Shown here piece by piece: positions 23,083 through 33,287 of a stretch of DNA of 64,000 nt. A program made the position numbers and the translations under genes. The notes below the pieces were generated by a model. The model made no database searches, was not told where the DNA came from, and was given only the letters and a program-made list of their open reading frames with translations. The DNA comes from Chenopodium formosanum. Lineage: Eukaryota > Streptophyta > Magnoliopsida > Caryophyllales > Amaranthaceae. Position 1 is the first letter of the stretch. Each line of letters opens with the position of its first letter. Where the stretch lies: positions 37,491,786 through 37,555,785 of the forward strand of contig CM044858.1 in the NCBI GenBank assembly GCA_024500155.1. Direction: 5' to 3'.

Positions 23083-26000
23083 ATTTATAATTAAATAGCA
23101 TTTTTTTTTCAAAAAAAAAAAATAAATAGCATTTTGAGCGGGAAATCTTTTAATGAAATAGCGCCACGTGTACAACTTTGAAAAAAGATGACATCAGCGA
23201 TTGCTACTTTAGTATTAATTATAGATTATAGATAAACCTAAAAAAAATAAAAAAAAATAAAAAAAAAAGAAAGAAAAAAGGATGATGTCAAAAATAGTTT
23301 AGGCGGGAAAATTTTTAATAAAAAAGTGATATGTGTCCCTTTATGATGTCAGCAAGTTTTGTTTTAGTAATAGTTACTAGACTAGATATAGATTTTATTT
23401 AACACCTTCCCCCCCCCCCCCCCCAACACACACAAATAAAAGGCAATTGGTACTTTGTAGTTAGTCTGCTTTGCGTGGATCTGACAGATTTAACCTTTTC
23501 ACCAGTTACAATACTCATTGCCAAGGCTTTGTACATCTTCACCTTCTCAGACCCTCCTAGGCACCTAGCCGGCTAGCCCTAGTGGGATTTGTACTTAGTA
23601 GTTGTAATGTAGTATAGAGCATACACATTTTTGCATAACTCGATAAAGGTGTTACAGACTACATAAGCACATGGAGATTCCTCATATGCCATTAAAAACC
23701 TTAATTAGATCAGAAATCATATGATATAGGTACGCTCATTCATAATTTGCAAACTTTTAGTCCCTTTATGAAGTACCAACATACGAAGAGGATTGGCTGC
23801 AAGAATGTTATTCTAGAAACTGACTGCCTAGGACTTATCAAAGGCTGCTGTGTACTTCTCTGATTTAGACTCCGTGCTTGAGGATATTCTGTCCATGAGT
23901 GTTTGTTTTGATTTCATAGCTTGGTCTCATGTGTTGAGGGATGGCAATTTAGTTGCTCATCACCTAGCTAGGATTAGGCCCTTTGATGTAGAACAATTAT
24001 AAATGAACCATTGTCCGTCGGAAGTGTCTTCTTATGTACTCTCGGACGCTTTGTCCAGTAATTAATACACTGTCTATCTTTCTCATAAAAAAAATACTAA
24101 CAAAGGTCTATAAATTTCTACAATACCTGTACAGAAGAGCCAATAATAGTAATGGCTGTAGGTGGGCCATGAAGTTGTTTCTCCAACCATTCCCATTGTG
24201 AGCTTCCCAAAACACTTCCACCGCTTGATATAGGATCTCTAAAGTATCTAGTGTCAAGAAGAATGACCTGAAAAATATAAAAGTGAAAACTGCATAATAT
24301 TGGACAGGATTGAAAAGAAACAAAGCCAAAGTAAATTGCACCAAATTATGAGAAATTTGAAAATAATAGATAGCAAATTAGCAACCCTTACACAGATATA
24401 GAAATTTAGCCTCTGTTACATATTAGTATACTACCCAGGTGAGAAGGTGGGAAGGAAATGGATGTCTCTTACTAACTATTTTGAGGATGATGTTGAGATG
24501 AACAAGGATGTGACAATAGAAGTGCCAATGGCATACTGGTCAGGAAAGGGCGTGTCGAAATTCCAGGGGGTAGGTGAAAATGGAGGCATGGGTGAAATCT
24601 TGTCACGGGTATCGGTTAAATAAAGATGAGCATCTGAAAGAGGTTGCTGTAATCTGTTTCAGAGAAGCCATGGGTGTCACTTTATGGATTTTATTCCTGA
24701 ATTTTCTAATATGAATGGGCAGTGTTTAGTAGTGATGGTGATTGATTGAATTTCAACGTATGATATATTTATTTCAGGGCCTACGATACATGTTCAGCAG
24801 CAGAGGTAGCATTCCTAGCAAAGTTTTTCTTGAAGTATTTTGGTCTTTATCTGCCTTAGGAAATCATTAGTGATTGTTATATCAAGTTTATTAGGCGCTG
24901 TCGGACTACATTGTGCCATTATGATGGGATCAGATTTAAAGAACTATATGACAGGTCATCAACTACAGTCATACGGAGCATAATAATGACCAAAAGATTT
25001 AAGGAGTTGCCACACCATCAAGGCAAGTGCACTTTGAGTTCAACATTAAGGAAAAAGTAGCACTGAAACTTATGCCCAAAATTAGAGGAAAATTAGCACT
25101 AAGGCAGGGCAACAGTCCCTGACTCTACCGCTGAGTTATATCCCTTCCCTGCGTTTTAAGTTATAAAATGACAGTCCCTTCCAGGTTGTTAAAAAAGTTG
25201 ATGAAGTGACCTAAAAGTTAGATCTTCATGAAAGGTAGAAGGTAAACCCTACCTTTCATTTAGTTATTTAAAAAATTCATTTAGTAAAAGACACACATAA
25301 GAAAATGGAGGAGTATAAGAAAAGTAGGCAACTTTTTGTTCCAAAACCTTAATGACATGGTTGACGAAGTTCAAATGCTAAAGTTAATTCAAATGGTGAC
25401 GTTAAAGACATGCATCTAATCTTGTTAAGGCAGGTAGGATATATATTTCTTACTTTTTACAATAAATTTCATTATTTGATTGATTAATGTCCTATTTTAA
25501 TACATTTCTACGAAAATCACTATAGGCTCGTAGACCACGTCTTTATTAAAATTCATATGTGGAAAATTGTTTGGACTTAATGTTGAAGCATATTAGAAAA
25601 CTTCCAAAGGTTATAGTGCATGATTATGATAAGGACCATGGTCCATATATGTATACACTTATACATCTCTTGTGAGCATGATAAGGAGATTTACAAGTCA
25701 AAGGAATTCGCATAGGCTGTCAATTACTAGATTTACAGCATATTTCATAACCCCAGCTCAATTTCATAAAAACTTGAGAAAGAAGGTCACATATAAAAAA
25801 TAAAAAATAAAAATGGAATGCTTCCAAGTGGCCAAAGAAAGCGGGGGGTAAGTTGACAACTCCTCCTGTTAAGGTAACTAATCATTGATGGAGAGGAGAA
25901 CTAGAATTTTATTACGGTTGCAATGCAAATACCACTGTCTATTGGCTTAAAGACTACATTATGATAACCTCTAGGGGGAAAAACAAGGCATACCTTAATT

Positions 26001-29000
26001 TGCTTACCAATAGGGCCATAAGTGTAGGACGTATAAACACCAGCTTGCTTTCTCCTGTTAGTAAACAAACGATGCAACAACCATAATTGTATAAGATTAT
26101 AAGTTTACAACTCGATAAAAGGTCAGGAATCAAATGATATGTTTTGGTAGTAAAAGAGAGTCACAGACAACATGCAGATATCGTAGTAAAAAAGAGTCAA
26201 AATCGATAAATTATGTCAATTTAGCAAACAATGGGACAAAGATAATGCATCAAAACCCACAAAAATCATTAAATACATGTATGATGTAATTGTAAGCACA
26301 AAATTCACCTGGGACTATCCACAGGCTCATCCAAGAAATCAAGCAGCAGCCTCTGATTGATGTCCTTGCCAGTGAACTCTTTACCAGCATCATTCAATCC
26401 ATAATCATGATCATCCCATGTTCCAATAACCTACCATATACACACGATTACTATTTTTCCGAACATCCCAAAATAGTATAAGCAACTACTCCCTGTTATA
26501 CTAATAAGCAATAAACAGAAATAACTTATCTCTTGATGCGTGAACCAAACTGACAATAGCCGCGTCGTGGAGAACCACTGACCTAAAAGACGATTCCGCG
26601 CTACCTCCCGGTGCAGTAGACAATTGCGGTCGCCCTCCAGGATAAGCACGGCGCCGGAGTTTATGTGCACTCACAAACCCGACTGGAACTCAGAATACTT
26701 GCCCAGAAAACAGAACAGGAAGAACATGTGTTTAAATAATTTTAGAGAAGAGAGTAGACTGATTGTGTGTTGTGTTTTGGCTGAGAAAACCACCGAATAT
26801 TTATAGGGTGAAGAGGAAAAACGGGAAGCATAAAAGGTGGGAAGAACCTGGCCAAGAAGATGACCAGATTAATCTAGTCAGTCAACAAACGAGGCAAGAA
26901 ACAAGGGAGTGAATTAATCAGCTAAAATCAAGGGATTAATGGCTGATTAATTCCCACAACAGTCAGAAAATCCCAACAGTCAAAAACGGATACTTGGAAT
27001 ATTCTGTTAACAAGAAAAAGGAAATAAAATTTCTCCAAAAAGATAACAAGGACCCACGCCCGCGCATCGCATTCCCCAAGACCCCAAGTCCCGAGGCCCG
27101 AGGCCCGAGCCCGACCCGACCCGGCTCGGCTCGGCGCGCGCGCGCGCGTGTGTGTGTGTGGAGTAACACACACCTCCAACTTACTCAACTAAGTAGTGCT
27201 AAAGCACTACAATATAAAAACAAGGAAAAACCTTCCTCCCCAATCAATGTGGGACTTTTCCCCTTCCATTGTTTTTCTCTCTCTCTCTCTCTTATTTTTT
27301 TCCTAACACTCTAGCATTATATCAAGAACTTCCAACAATCCCCCACAGGTTCGAAGATATGAAAAGAATGAAAGAAAAAAATGAATTCTGGGCAAAACAA
27401 AACAATTGCATAAGTGTCAATGTCTCGCGACTTGAATTAACACATAGTGGACATCAAGCTATGATCCCTCACCTACCAAGTGACCTTCGTCTTGAACTCA
27501 ATAGGGAGTTAGGGACCCGTCACTTTGAGCCACACAATTGAACATGTATAATATTCTGAAATTTCGCGAATAAAGGTGACGCATTATACTGGCCATACGT
27601 CCAGCCTGGATGCTCATAGGTGCTCTAGAGTATAAGCCCACGAAATACTCATAGGAAGCGGCCACACTTCCACACCTAAGTAGGTGAACTCCATCAAGTG
27701 TGAGCTACAACACACCTCCAAAAATATGGATATGGGTTCATTAAGAGCCGTATGCTCATCCTCTTTCTCATATGTAGCTAAGCACAAAACAAACATCTAG
27801 AGATGGACAAATAATATAAAAATGTGCTTCCGAATTATTACATAACGTTCCCCTTTGAACTCATAGTGAGTAGGAGTTCATTATTTCACAATTCATACAA
27901 CGGGCTTTAGCCCCATCTCTTCCGATGTTTCCAAAACTAGCTTTTTACATAGGCCTTTAGTTAACGGATCCGCAATGTTCTTTTCGGACTTTACATAGTC
28001 CAGTGATATCACCCCTTCAGACAACAAATTTCTGACGGCTTTATGCCTCAGACGGATGTGTCTCTTCTTCCCATTATAGGCATGGTTGTGTGCAACAGCA
28101 ATAGCAGCTTGCGAATCACAATGAAGTGCAACTGAAGGAGCTGGCTTCCCCCACAGTGGAATATCTGCAAGCATGTTCCTCAACCATTCTGCCTCATGAC
28201 CTGCCAATTCAAGAGCAATAAACTCAGATTCCATAGTAGACATAGCAGTACAAGATTGCTTACAAGATTTCCAGGATACGGCTCCACCCCCAAGGGTGAA
28301 GACATAGCCACTAGTGGAGTTAACTTCATCATTATCGGATACCCAGTTGGCATCACAAAAACCCTCCAAAACTCCAGGAAATTTGGAGTAGTGCAAACCC
28401 CAATCCATAGTACCCTTAAGGTACCTAAGCAACCTCCTTAGAGCAATCCAATGATCACTGCTTGGATTATGAGTGTACCTGCTCAACCTACTAACAGAAT
28501 AAGCAATGTCAGGTCTAGTGTAGTTCATAAGAAACATAACACTACCAATAATTCTAGCATATTCAGACTGATTAACTGGATTACCATTATTTTTCTTTAA
28601 GTGGAAACTTGGGTCATAGGGAGTCTTAACTGGATCGACATTAAATGAGTCAAACTTTTTAAGAATTTTTTCAACATAGTGTGACTGATTAAGACAGATG
28701 CCATTTGGAGTCCTTTTGATTTTTACTCCCAAAATCACATCTGCCTCACCCATGTCTTTCATTTCAAAGTTCGAACTCAAAAACTGTTTTGTCTCATTTA
28801 CACGATCCAAGTCAGTCCCAAAAATCAACATATCATCCACATAAAGACAAATAATTACACAACCATGACTATCATGCTTAAAATAAACACAAGAGTCACC
28901 TTCATTAACATGAAAACCATTACCAGTCATAGTCTTATCGAATTTGTCATGCCATTGCTTTGGAGCTTGTTTAAGCCCATACAATGCCTTGACTAACTTA

Positions 29001-32000
29001 CAAACCTTCTCCTCTTGTCCTGGAACAACGAACCCTTCAGGTTGGACCATGTAAATCTCCTCATCCAAGTCACCATTCAAAAAAGCAGTTTTGACATCCA
29101 TTTGATGAACAACAAGACCAAAAATGCAAGCAAGAGCAATTAAAGTCCTAATGGTTGCAATTTTAGTAACAGGGGAGTAAGTATCAAAATAATCAATGCC
29201 AAACTTTTGAGTAAAACCCCTTACCACTATCCTTGCCTTATACTTGTCTATGGATCCATCGGCCTTTAATTTTTTCCGAAAGATCCATTTACAAGTAATG
29301 GGCTTACAACCTCTAGGAAGTTCAACCAATTCCCAAGTGTTATTATTGAGAATTGATTGTAATTCACTATCAATTGCTTCTTTCCAAAAAACAGCATCAA
29401 CTGACCTCATTGCCTCATCATAGGTTCTTGGATCATCTTCCAAAACAAAAATATGCACAAAATCATCATCAATTAAGGAAGATTCAGATAAATAAGAAGT
29501 AATAAAATCAGGACCAAAACTATTTTCCTTTCTTGCCCTTTTGCTTCTCCTTGGCTCCAAAACAGAATCATCGTTAGTAATAGGAGCATTAGCAATAGGT
29601 AAACTAACAGAACTACTAGCATGCAATTCACTATCATTAGAAGGAGACATTTTCAAAGGAAAAATGTTCTCAAAGAACTCGGCATCTCTTGCTTCAATGA
29701 TATGACCACCTGCATAAGAGTTGTTAGCACCTTTAACAAAGAAACGATAAGCTGCACTTTGATAAGCATAGCCAATAAAAATAGCATCAACAGTTTTGGG
29801 ACCAATTTTATCCCTCTTGAAACTAGGTATGCCTACTTTTGCTAGGCACCCCCACACTTTCAAGTATTTCAGGTTTGGCGCTCGACCTTTCCATATTTCG
29901 TATGGAGTCTTGTCAAGCTTCTTGTGAGGAACCCTGTTCAAAACATGACAAGCAGAAAGAATAGCCTCCCCCCACATGTTATTAGGAAGCCCAGAACTAA
30001 TAAGCATAGAATTCATCATATTCTTTAAAGTTCTATTTTTCCTTTCAGCTATACCGTTTTGTTCGGGTGAATAGGGAGCCGTCGTCTCATGAACAATGCC
30101 AAGTTGCTCACAAAATGCCTTAAGAGTGTCAGGGCTGTACTCACCACCCCTGTCACTCCTAACTCTCTTGATCTTTTTGTCTAACTGGTTTTCTACCTCA
30201 GCTTTATATTTGAGGAACATTTCCTCAGCTTCGTCCTTAGACCTGAGAAGATAAACCATGCAAAAGCGTGAACAATCATCAACAAAAGTAATATAATACT
30301 TTTTACCCCCTCTACTTTCGTGATTATTAAAATCACCTAAGTCACTATGAACAAGTTCCAGTACTTCAGTCTGTCTATCTACTGATTTAAATGGCTTTTT
30401 AGTAAATTTGGCTTCAACACAAACTTGACATTTCGAAAAATCAGTTTTAGAAAAACTTGGAATCAAATTTAAGTGTTTAAGCCTTTTAACAGAATCAAAA
30501 TTAACGTGGCCTAATCTAGCATGCCATAAATCAATAGACTCAGCAATATAAGCAGAAGAAGTACTAGCATTCTTATTCATAGTGTCAATTTTAACATCAA
30601 GAGTAAAAAGCCCCCCATTACAAAAGCCCTTCCCCACAAATTCCCCATTGCGAGTAAGAACTAATCTATCAGAATCAAAGGAGAGCTTCAGTCCAGCTTT
30701 CATGAGCAAACTGCCAGAAATTAAATTCCTGCGCATTTCTGGAACATGCAAAACATTAGTGAGAGTAAGCAATTTTCCAGAAGTGAGAGTGAGAACGATC
30801 TTCCCTTTGCCTTGGATAGATGCAGAGGCTGAGTTGCCCATGAAGACATTTTCACCTTCAACCTTGTCATAGGTAGTGAACATGTCCTTGTTGGCGCAGA
30901 TGTGTCTGGTAGCTCCAGTGTCAACAATCCACTCAGCAGCATTACCTGTAAAGTTAGCTTCTAAAACAACAGCAACAATAACGTCAGAATCTTCAATAAG
31001 GTTTGCTTGACTTTGCCCATTCTTCTTCTTGACCCTGCAATCTCTAGCCCTGTGACCAGTCATACCACACTCATAACAGATCCCCTTAAACTTGTACTTC
31101 TGAATTTTCCCATTAGGCTTAAGGTTACTGTTTTTGGCTTTGGACTGGTTGTTTGATTTGGGTTCAACAAGGTTGGCTTTGGCAGAAGAAGAGGAAGGGA
31201 AAACAGAAGGGGCTTTGTCTTTGATACGGTTTTCCTCCTCAATTTTGAGGTGGGCAGCAAGTTCCTCTAAGGTTAGGTCTTTCTTTTTGTGCATGAGTTG
31301 GTTACGAAAATCCTTCCAAGAGGGAGGGAGTTTCTCAATCAGAACAATAGCAAGGGTAGTATCACAAATAGACAGACCTTCAGCAGCCATATTAATACAA
31401 ACACTCTCATAGGCATGAATCTGATCAATAATAGGCTTATCATCAACAACTTGAAAACTTAACCACTTACTAACACAATAACGTTTAGTACCAGCATCAT
31501 CAGTTCCATATTTTTTCTCTAAAGCATCCCAAATATCCTTAGCATGATGAAAACCCATATAAATATCCAACAGACTATTCGACATATAATGCAACAACAT
31601 GCCCTTACAAGTTCTATCATCCTTAAAAAACTTAATCTCATATTCAGACAAATCATCTTTATCAACAGGTTCAACAATATCATCAAGAACATATGCAACA
31701 TCAATCTGCTCCAAATAAAAACGCATTCTAACAGCCCAACGTTTATAATTCTTTCCATCAAGAGGTTCTAGTTTAGACATATCAGGAACAAGGAATTTGG
31801 AAGCCATGATCGTGTTTTAGATTGTTATACTAATAAGCAATAAACAGAAATAACTTATCTCTTGATGCGTGAACCAAACTGACAATAGCCGCGTCGTGGA
31901 GAACCACTGACCTAAAAGACGATTCCGCGCTACCTCCCGGTGCAGTAGACAATTGCGGTCGCCCTCCAGGATAAGCACGGCGCCGGAGTTTATGTGCACT

Positions 32001-33287
32001 CACAAACCCGACTGGAACTCAGAATACTTGCCCAGAAAACAGAACAGGAAGAACATGTGTTTAAATAATTTTAGAGAAGAGAGTAGACTGATTGTGTGTT
32101 GTGTTTTGGCTGAGAAAACCACCGAATATTTATAGGGTGAAGAGGAAAAACGGGAAGCATAAAAGGTGGGAAGAACCTGGCCAAGAAGATGACCAGATTA
32201 ATCTAGTCAGTCAACAAACGAGGCAAGAAACAAGGGAGTGAATTAATCAGCTAAAATCAAGGGATTAATGGCTGATTAATTCCCACAACAGTCAGAAAAT
32301 CCCAACAGTCAAAAACGGATACTTGGAATATTCTGTTAACAAGAAAAAGGAAATAAAATTTCTCCAAAAAGATAACAAGGACCCACGCCCGCGCATCGCA
32401 TTCCCCAAGACCCCAAGACCGACCCGACCCGGCTCGGCTCGGCGCGCGCGCGCGCGTGTGTGTGTGTGGAGTAACACACACCTCCAAATTTCTCCAAAAA
32501 GATAACAAGGACCCACGCCCGCGCATCGCATTCCCCAAGACCCCGAGGCCGACCCGACCCGGCTCGGCTCGGCGCGCGCGCGCGCGTGTGTGTGTGTGGA
32601 GTAACACACACCTCCAACTTACTCAACTAAGTAGTGCTAAAGCACTACAATATAAAAACAAGGAAAAACCTTCCTCCCCAATCAATGTGGGACTTTTCCC
32701 CTTCCATTGTTTTTCTCTCTCTCTCTCTCTTATTTTTTTCCTAACACTCTAGCATTATATCAAGAACTTCCAACACTCCCTATTAATAAACTCGGGACAA
32801 AGGGAAGAGTATACAAACCTTAGAACGGTTACAAAGACGAGAGTAGGCAGGATGGGTCTTAGCCAAGTTGAACTTAGATTGCATTTCAAGTTGAGAAGAA
32901 GGATAAAATCTGGGAACATTTTTCCAAGGCCCAAAAGTGCGTTGCTTACCAAACAATCGAAAAGGGCGTTTATTATCACCATAAATATTATCACCAAGCC
33001 AAATGAATAACTGGGGATTGAAATCATTGATTGCATTCCATATAATCTGCATTACAATTCAAATTCCAAGTGTTACTACTAGCAATTGGTACTACTAATC
33101 TATAAAAGGAAAGGAAAGAAACCTGAGGATTGGTTTGATTGGAGCATGAACCGAAAGCAATTCGAGTTACGGGAGACTGAGCATCGATATTGGCGACGGT
33201 GAAAAAGAAGCAGCAAATGATGTTGAGGAGGATCACCACCGCCTGAAACTGCCGCAAAATCCGCCGGCATAATCGGAAATCCAACAT
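20346..33287 (-). CDS. PhoD-like metallophosphoesterase
   Basis: Minus-strand exons: 33123-33287 (start codon), 32819-33046, 26309-26430, 25994-26054, 24127-24267, 21117-21224, 20699-20927 and 20346-20597, together 435 codons plus one base. All borders are GT-AG and phases agree. Residues about 14-36 are a hydrophobic signal or anchor (VVILLNIICCFFFTVA). PhoD/calcineurin-like motifs follow: IAFGSCSNQ, WLGDNIYGD, VIGTWDDHDYGLND, and FISGDVHFAEITRYD with ITSSGL. These are the Asp, Asn and His metal ligands of the alkaline phosphatase D family. The encoded enzyme probably hydrolyses phosphoesters in the secretory pathway; substrate unknown. A copia element occupies intron 2. The 3' end is unresolved: exon 8 ends at a good donor (GTACGT) and the terminal exon is not certain. 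Confidence 0.85.
21835..22067. mobile_element. Stowaway-type MITE in a phosphatase intron
   Basis: Flanked by TA (21833-21834, 22068-22069). Perfect-looking inverted ends: CTTCCTCCGTTTTCTTTTAC at the left, mirrored by GTAAAAGAAAACGGAGGAAG at the right, continuing into CTTGCAACAC. Confidence 0.9.
22274..22749 (+). mobile_element. Small non-autonomous Helitron
   Basis: Begins TCTATACTATATATTAAAAG after an A and ends ACACACTAG before a T. A GC-rich partial hairpin (CCCGGGGCATCGCCTAGG) lies 8 bp before the end. These are the usual TC start, CTRR end and A/T insertion site of plant Helitrons. No Rep/helicase is present. Confidence 0.8.
22829..23225 (-). mobile_element. Small non-autonomous Helitron, opposite orientation
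   Basis: On the minus strand it starts TCTATAATTAATACTAAAG and ends CACTAATCTAG before a T. A GTGCATTGCAC hairpin precedes the end. A (TA)n run (23044-23080) lies inside. Confidence 0.65.
23044..23080. repeat. (TA)n microsatellite
   Basis: Uninterrupted alternating TA within the minus-strand Helitron. Confidence 0.9.
23226..23392 (-). mobile_element. Helitron 5' fragment
   Basis: On the minus strand, TCTATATCTAGTCTAGTAAC, then TTACTAAAAC and TGCTGACATCAT, resembles the first part of the neighbouring Helitron. It suggests an older copy into which the 22829-23225 element inserted, or a duplicated end. Confidence 0.45.
23409..23424. repeat. Poly(C) tract
   Basis: About 16 C followed by AACACACAC, like 18373-18412. 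Confidence 0.9.
23788..24092 (+). mobile_element. LINE 3'-end remnant (RNase H C-terminus)
   Basis: Frames with small breaks read LETDCLGLIKG, SDLDSVLEDILSMSVCFDF and SHVLRDGNLVAHHLARI, the typical LINE RNase H end with its conserved Asp in RDGN. They are followed by a stop near 24062 and an A-run at 24086-24092. Antisense within intron 5 of the phosphatase gene. Confidence 0.7.
24268..25993 (-). other. Intron 4 of the phosphatase gene
   Basis: Mostly unrecognised sequence. A fragment at 25122-25145 resembles the 5' half of chloroplast trnV-GAC in antisense. No protein-coding domain was recognised. Confidence 0.6.
25122..25145 (-). pseudogene. tRNA fragment resembling chloroplast trnV-GAC
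   Basis: Reverse complement reads AGGGATATAACTCAGCGGTA then GAGT, the first 24 nt of plastid tRNA-Val as I know it. The remainder of the tRNA is absent, so it cannot be functional. It may be a tiny plastid-derived insertion or chance. Confidence 0.4.
26494..27337 (-). repeat. 3' LTR of the copia element (844 bp)
   Basis: On the minus strand it runs TGTTGGAAGTTCTTG ... TATAACA. A TATA-like TATAAATA (minus strand, 26798-26805) is followed by a transcribed part. A (GC)n(GT)n block with CGGCTCGGCTCGG lies near 27120-27160. Confidence 0.95.
27338..27350 (-). other. Polypurine tract of the copia element
   Basis: ACCTGTGGGGGAT on the minus strand, directly before the 3' LTR. It is the primer site for plus-strand DNA synthesis. 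Confidence 0.8.
27893..31807 (-). CDS. Ty1/copia Gag-Pol polyprotein
   Basis: A single open frame of 1304 aa. Order of domains: Gag (1 to about 230, copia-type UBN2 fold), zinc knuckle CYECGMTGHRARDC (about 245-258), aspartic protease WIVDTGATRH (about 290), integrase with LWHARLGH zinc site (about 430), catalytic region VHSDLGDF and SPEQNGIAERKN, reverse transcriptase with FVVPG/YGLKQAPKQW and YVDDMLIF, and RNase H with GFCDANW, TAMSTMESEFIAL and a final CDSQAAI region. No stops or frameshifts, all main catalytic motifs present, so it is potentially autonomous. The start codon lies only 15 nt from the end of the 5' LTR. Lineage within Ty1/copia was not assigned. Confidence 0.97.
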   Translation of the reverse strand: MASKFLVPDMSKLEPLDGKNYKRWAVRMRFYLEQIDVAYVLDDIVEPVDKDDLSEYEIKFFKDDRTCKGMLLHYMSNSLLDIYMGFHHAKDIWDALEKKYGTDDAGTKRYCVSKWLSFQVVDDKPIIDQIHAYESVCINMAAEGLSICDTTLAIVLIEKLPPSWKDFRNQLMHKKKDLTLEELAAHLKIEEENRIKDKAPSVFPSSSSAKANLVEPKSNNQSKAKNSNLKPNGKIQKYKFKGICYECGMTGHRARDCRVKKKNGQSQANLIEDSDVIVAVVLEANFTGNAAEWIVDTGATRHICANKDMFTTYDKVEGENVFMGNSASASIQGKGKIVLTLTSGKLLTLTNVLHVPEMRRNLISGSLLMKAGLKLSFDSDRLVLTRNGEFVGKGFCNGGLFTLDVKIDTMNKNASTSSAYIAESIDLWHARLGHVNFDSVKRLKHLNLIPSFSKTDFSKCQVCVEAKFTKKPFKSVDRQTEVLELVHSDLGDFNNHESRGGKKYYITFVDDCSRFCMVYLLRSKDEAEEMFLKYKAEVENQLDKKIKRVRSDRGGEYSPDTLKAFCEQLGIVHETTAPYSPEQNGIAERKNRTLKNMMNSMLISSGLPNNMWGEAILSACHVLNRVPHKKLDKTPYEIWKGRAPNLKYLKVWGCLAKVGIPSFKRDKIGPKTVDAIFIGYAYQSAAYRFFVKGANNSYAGGHIIEARDAEFFENIFPLKMSPSNDSELHASSSVSLPIANAPITNDDSVLEPRRSKRARKENSFGPDFITSYLSESSLIDDDFVHIFVLEDDPRTYDEAMRSVDAVFWKEAIDSELQSILNNNTWELVELPRGCKPITCKWIFRKKLKADGSIDKYKARIVVRGFTQKFGIDYFDTYSPVTKIATIRTLIALACIFGLVVHQMDVKTAFLNGDLDEEIYMVQPEGFVVPGQEEKVCKLVKALYGLKQAPKQWHDKFDKTMTGNGFHVNEGDSCVYFKHDSHGCVIICLYVDDMLIFGTDLDRVNETKQFLSSNFEMKDMGEADVILGVKIKRTPNGICLNQSHYVEKILKKFDSFNVDPVKTPYDPSFHLKKNNGNPVNQSEYARIIGSVMFLMNYTRPDIAYSVSRLSRYTHNPSSDHWIALRRLLRYLKGTMDWGLHYSKFPGVLEGFCDANWVSDNDEVNSTSGYVFTLGGGAVSWKSCKQSCTAMSTMESEFIALELAGHEAEWLRNMLADIPLWGKPAPSVALHCDSQAAIAVAHNHAYNGKKRHIRLRHKAVRNLLSEGVISLDYVKSEKNIADPLTKGLCKKLVLETSEEMGLKPVV
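31823..32775 (-). repeat. 5' LTR of the copia element (953 bp)
   Basis: Same ends as the 3' LTR. Differs by an extra 130-bp tandem unit (ATTTCTCCAAAAAGATAACA to the CACACCTCCAA block, repeated at about 32359 and 32489) and by lacking a 21-bp GC-rich stretch. TATA-like TATAAATA on the minus strand at 32127-32134. Confidence 0.95.

Larger units (their letters stand above)
26494..32775 (-). mobile_element. Intact young Ty1/copia retrotransposon in intron 2 of the phosphatase gene
   Basis: 6282 bp, flanked by the 5-bp duplication CTCCC (26489-26493, 32776-32780). Two LTRs (TGTTGG...ATAACA read on the minus strand) enclose one uninterrupted 1304-aa polyprotein frame. A polypurine tract GTGGGGGAT lies directly upstream of the 3' LTR. 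The LTRs look identical apart from one tandem duplication and one short GC-rich indel. It is transcribed in the same direction as the host gene. Confidence 0.97.

Noticed and set aside
26928..27314. Several overlapping open frames near the copia LTR (Arg/Ala/Thr-His repeats)
   Set aside because: They come from the (GC)n(GT)n block of the LTR and occur in both LTR copies; no protein character.
30582..31771. Frames on both strands within the copia polyprotein
   Set aside because: Shadows of the 1304-aa frame.
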